Source: Desulfobacterales bacterium
GTDB taxonomy: Bacteria; Desulfobacterota; Desulfobacteria; Desulfobacterales; UBA11574
Assembly: GCA_030601485.1 (NCBI GenBank)
Contig: JAUVTO010000138.1
Location: 1-5,684, forward strand
Direction: 5' to 3'
DNA length: 5,684 bases
Part shown: positions 5,636 to 5,684 of the stretch, one piece after another
Numbering within the stretch: the first letter of the stretch is position 1
How the letters are laid out: every line of letters starts with the position of its first letter
Notes under the pieces: model-generated
The model's input: the letters and a program-made list of their open reading frames with translations, nothing else
Database searches by the model: none
Told to the model about the DNA's origin: nothing
Made by a program: the position numbers and the translations under genes

Positions 5636-5684
5636 CTGCACCCTCCATCTGCCGCGCCAGATCATAGGTGACCCGCTTTTGTCC
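5586..5684 (-). CDS. icd: Isocitrate dehydrogenase (NADP-type), C-terminal 32 residues only
   Basis: This is the 3' end of a gene that enters from the right edge; the visible frame is open from 5684 to a TGA at 5588-5586. The peptide contains VTYDLARQMEGA, then VEVKCSEFAEEIIRNL at the very end. It resembles the E. coli Icd C-terminus, which I recall as VTYDFERLMDGA followed by KCSEFGDAIIENM. That resemblance, including the shared VTYD, KCSEF and II elements at the same distance from the stop, is the basis for the call. The enzyme oxidatively decarboxylates isocitrate to 2-oxoglutarate in the cytoplasm. The catalytic and cofactor-binding regions are outside the window, so NADP versus NAD use cannot be judged here. 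The last 50 bases overlap the proposed start of the LarA-family gene. Downstream genes encode the enzyme that consumes 2-oxoglutarate, which supports the assignment. Confidence 0.8.
   Translation of the reverse strand, partial: GQKRVTYDLARQMEGAVEVKCSEFAEEIIRNL
5642..5646 (-). promoter_or_regulatory. Ribosome binding site deciding the TTG start of the LarA-family gene
   Basis: The minus strand reads GGAGG, then six bases (gtgcag), then TTG at 5635-5633. This is the strongest Shine-Dalgarno match near the gene start. No canonical in-frame start codon follows before the conserved YGTGKFPF region, so translation must begin inside icd unless a rare codon such as ATC (5593-5591) is used. The GTG at 5641 abuts the GGAGG and is too close to be served by it. 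Confidence 0.6.

Noticed and set aside
4367..5665. LarA-family start at ATG 5665
   Set aside because: It would give an 80-base overlap with icd and an N-terminus (MIWRGRWRVQ) that is unlike the family. TTG at 5635 has GGAGG and gives a length close to known LarA. The ATG remains possible but less likely.

Overview
The window reads as bacterial chromosome, most likely from an anaerobe of the Desulfobacterota (sulfate-reducer type). I infer this from the four-subunit, ferredoxin-linked 2-oxoacid oxidoreductase next to an isocitrate dehydrogenase gene, and from the general protein style. No rRNA or other phylogenetic marker is present, so the assignment is moderate. Every real gene lies on the minus strand, so transcription runs from the right edge (5684) to the left edge (1).

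In transcription order: the last 32 codons of an isocitrate dehydrogenase gene (icd, 5586-5684); a LarA-family nickel-pincer 2-hydroxyacid racemase/epimerase gene that begins inside the icd 3' end (4367-5635, TTG start proposed); a 355-bp gap that is mostly one small non-autonomous transposable element (4053-4287); a tight korD-korA-korB-korC cluster for 2-oxoglutarate:ferredoxin oxidoreductase (4011 down to 1189); and hemW, a radical SAM heme chaperone (1189-29), coupled to korC by a 1-base overlap. A hairpin sits at the left edge, just after hemW.

The biochemical theme is the 2-oxoglutarate node of the TCA cycle. Icd makes 2-oxoglutarate from isocitrate and KorDABC converts it to succinyl-CoA while reducing ferredoxin. 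The pair could also run in reverse if the organism fixes carbon reductively. The LarA homologue keeps all catalytic residues I could place and probably acts on a 2-hydroxyacid. Its substrate is unknown, but its position between icd and kor makes a TCA-linked hydroxyacid such as malate a reasonable guess.

The best non-genic discovery is the 235-bp element between larA and korD. It has inverted ends (16 of 19 bases matching at the tips), a perfect 8-bp flanking duplication ATATTATA, GTAA-type termini resembling the IS66 family, and arrays of a GGTTCA-like 7-8 bp unit in both arms. It sits where the kor promoter would be expected, and one copy of the duplication contains a TATAAT on the kor strand. 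I saw no CRISPR array, tRNA, rRNA, defence system or obviously new multi-gene system.
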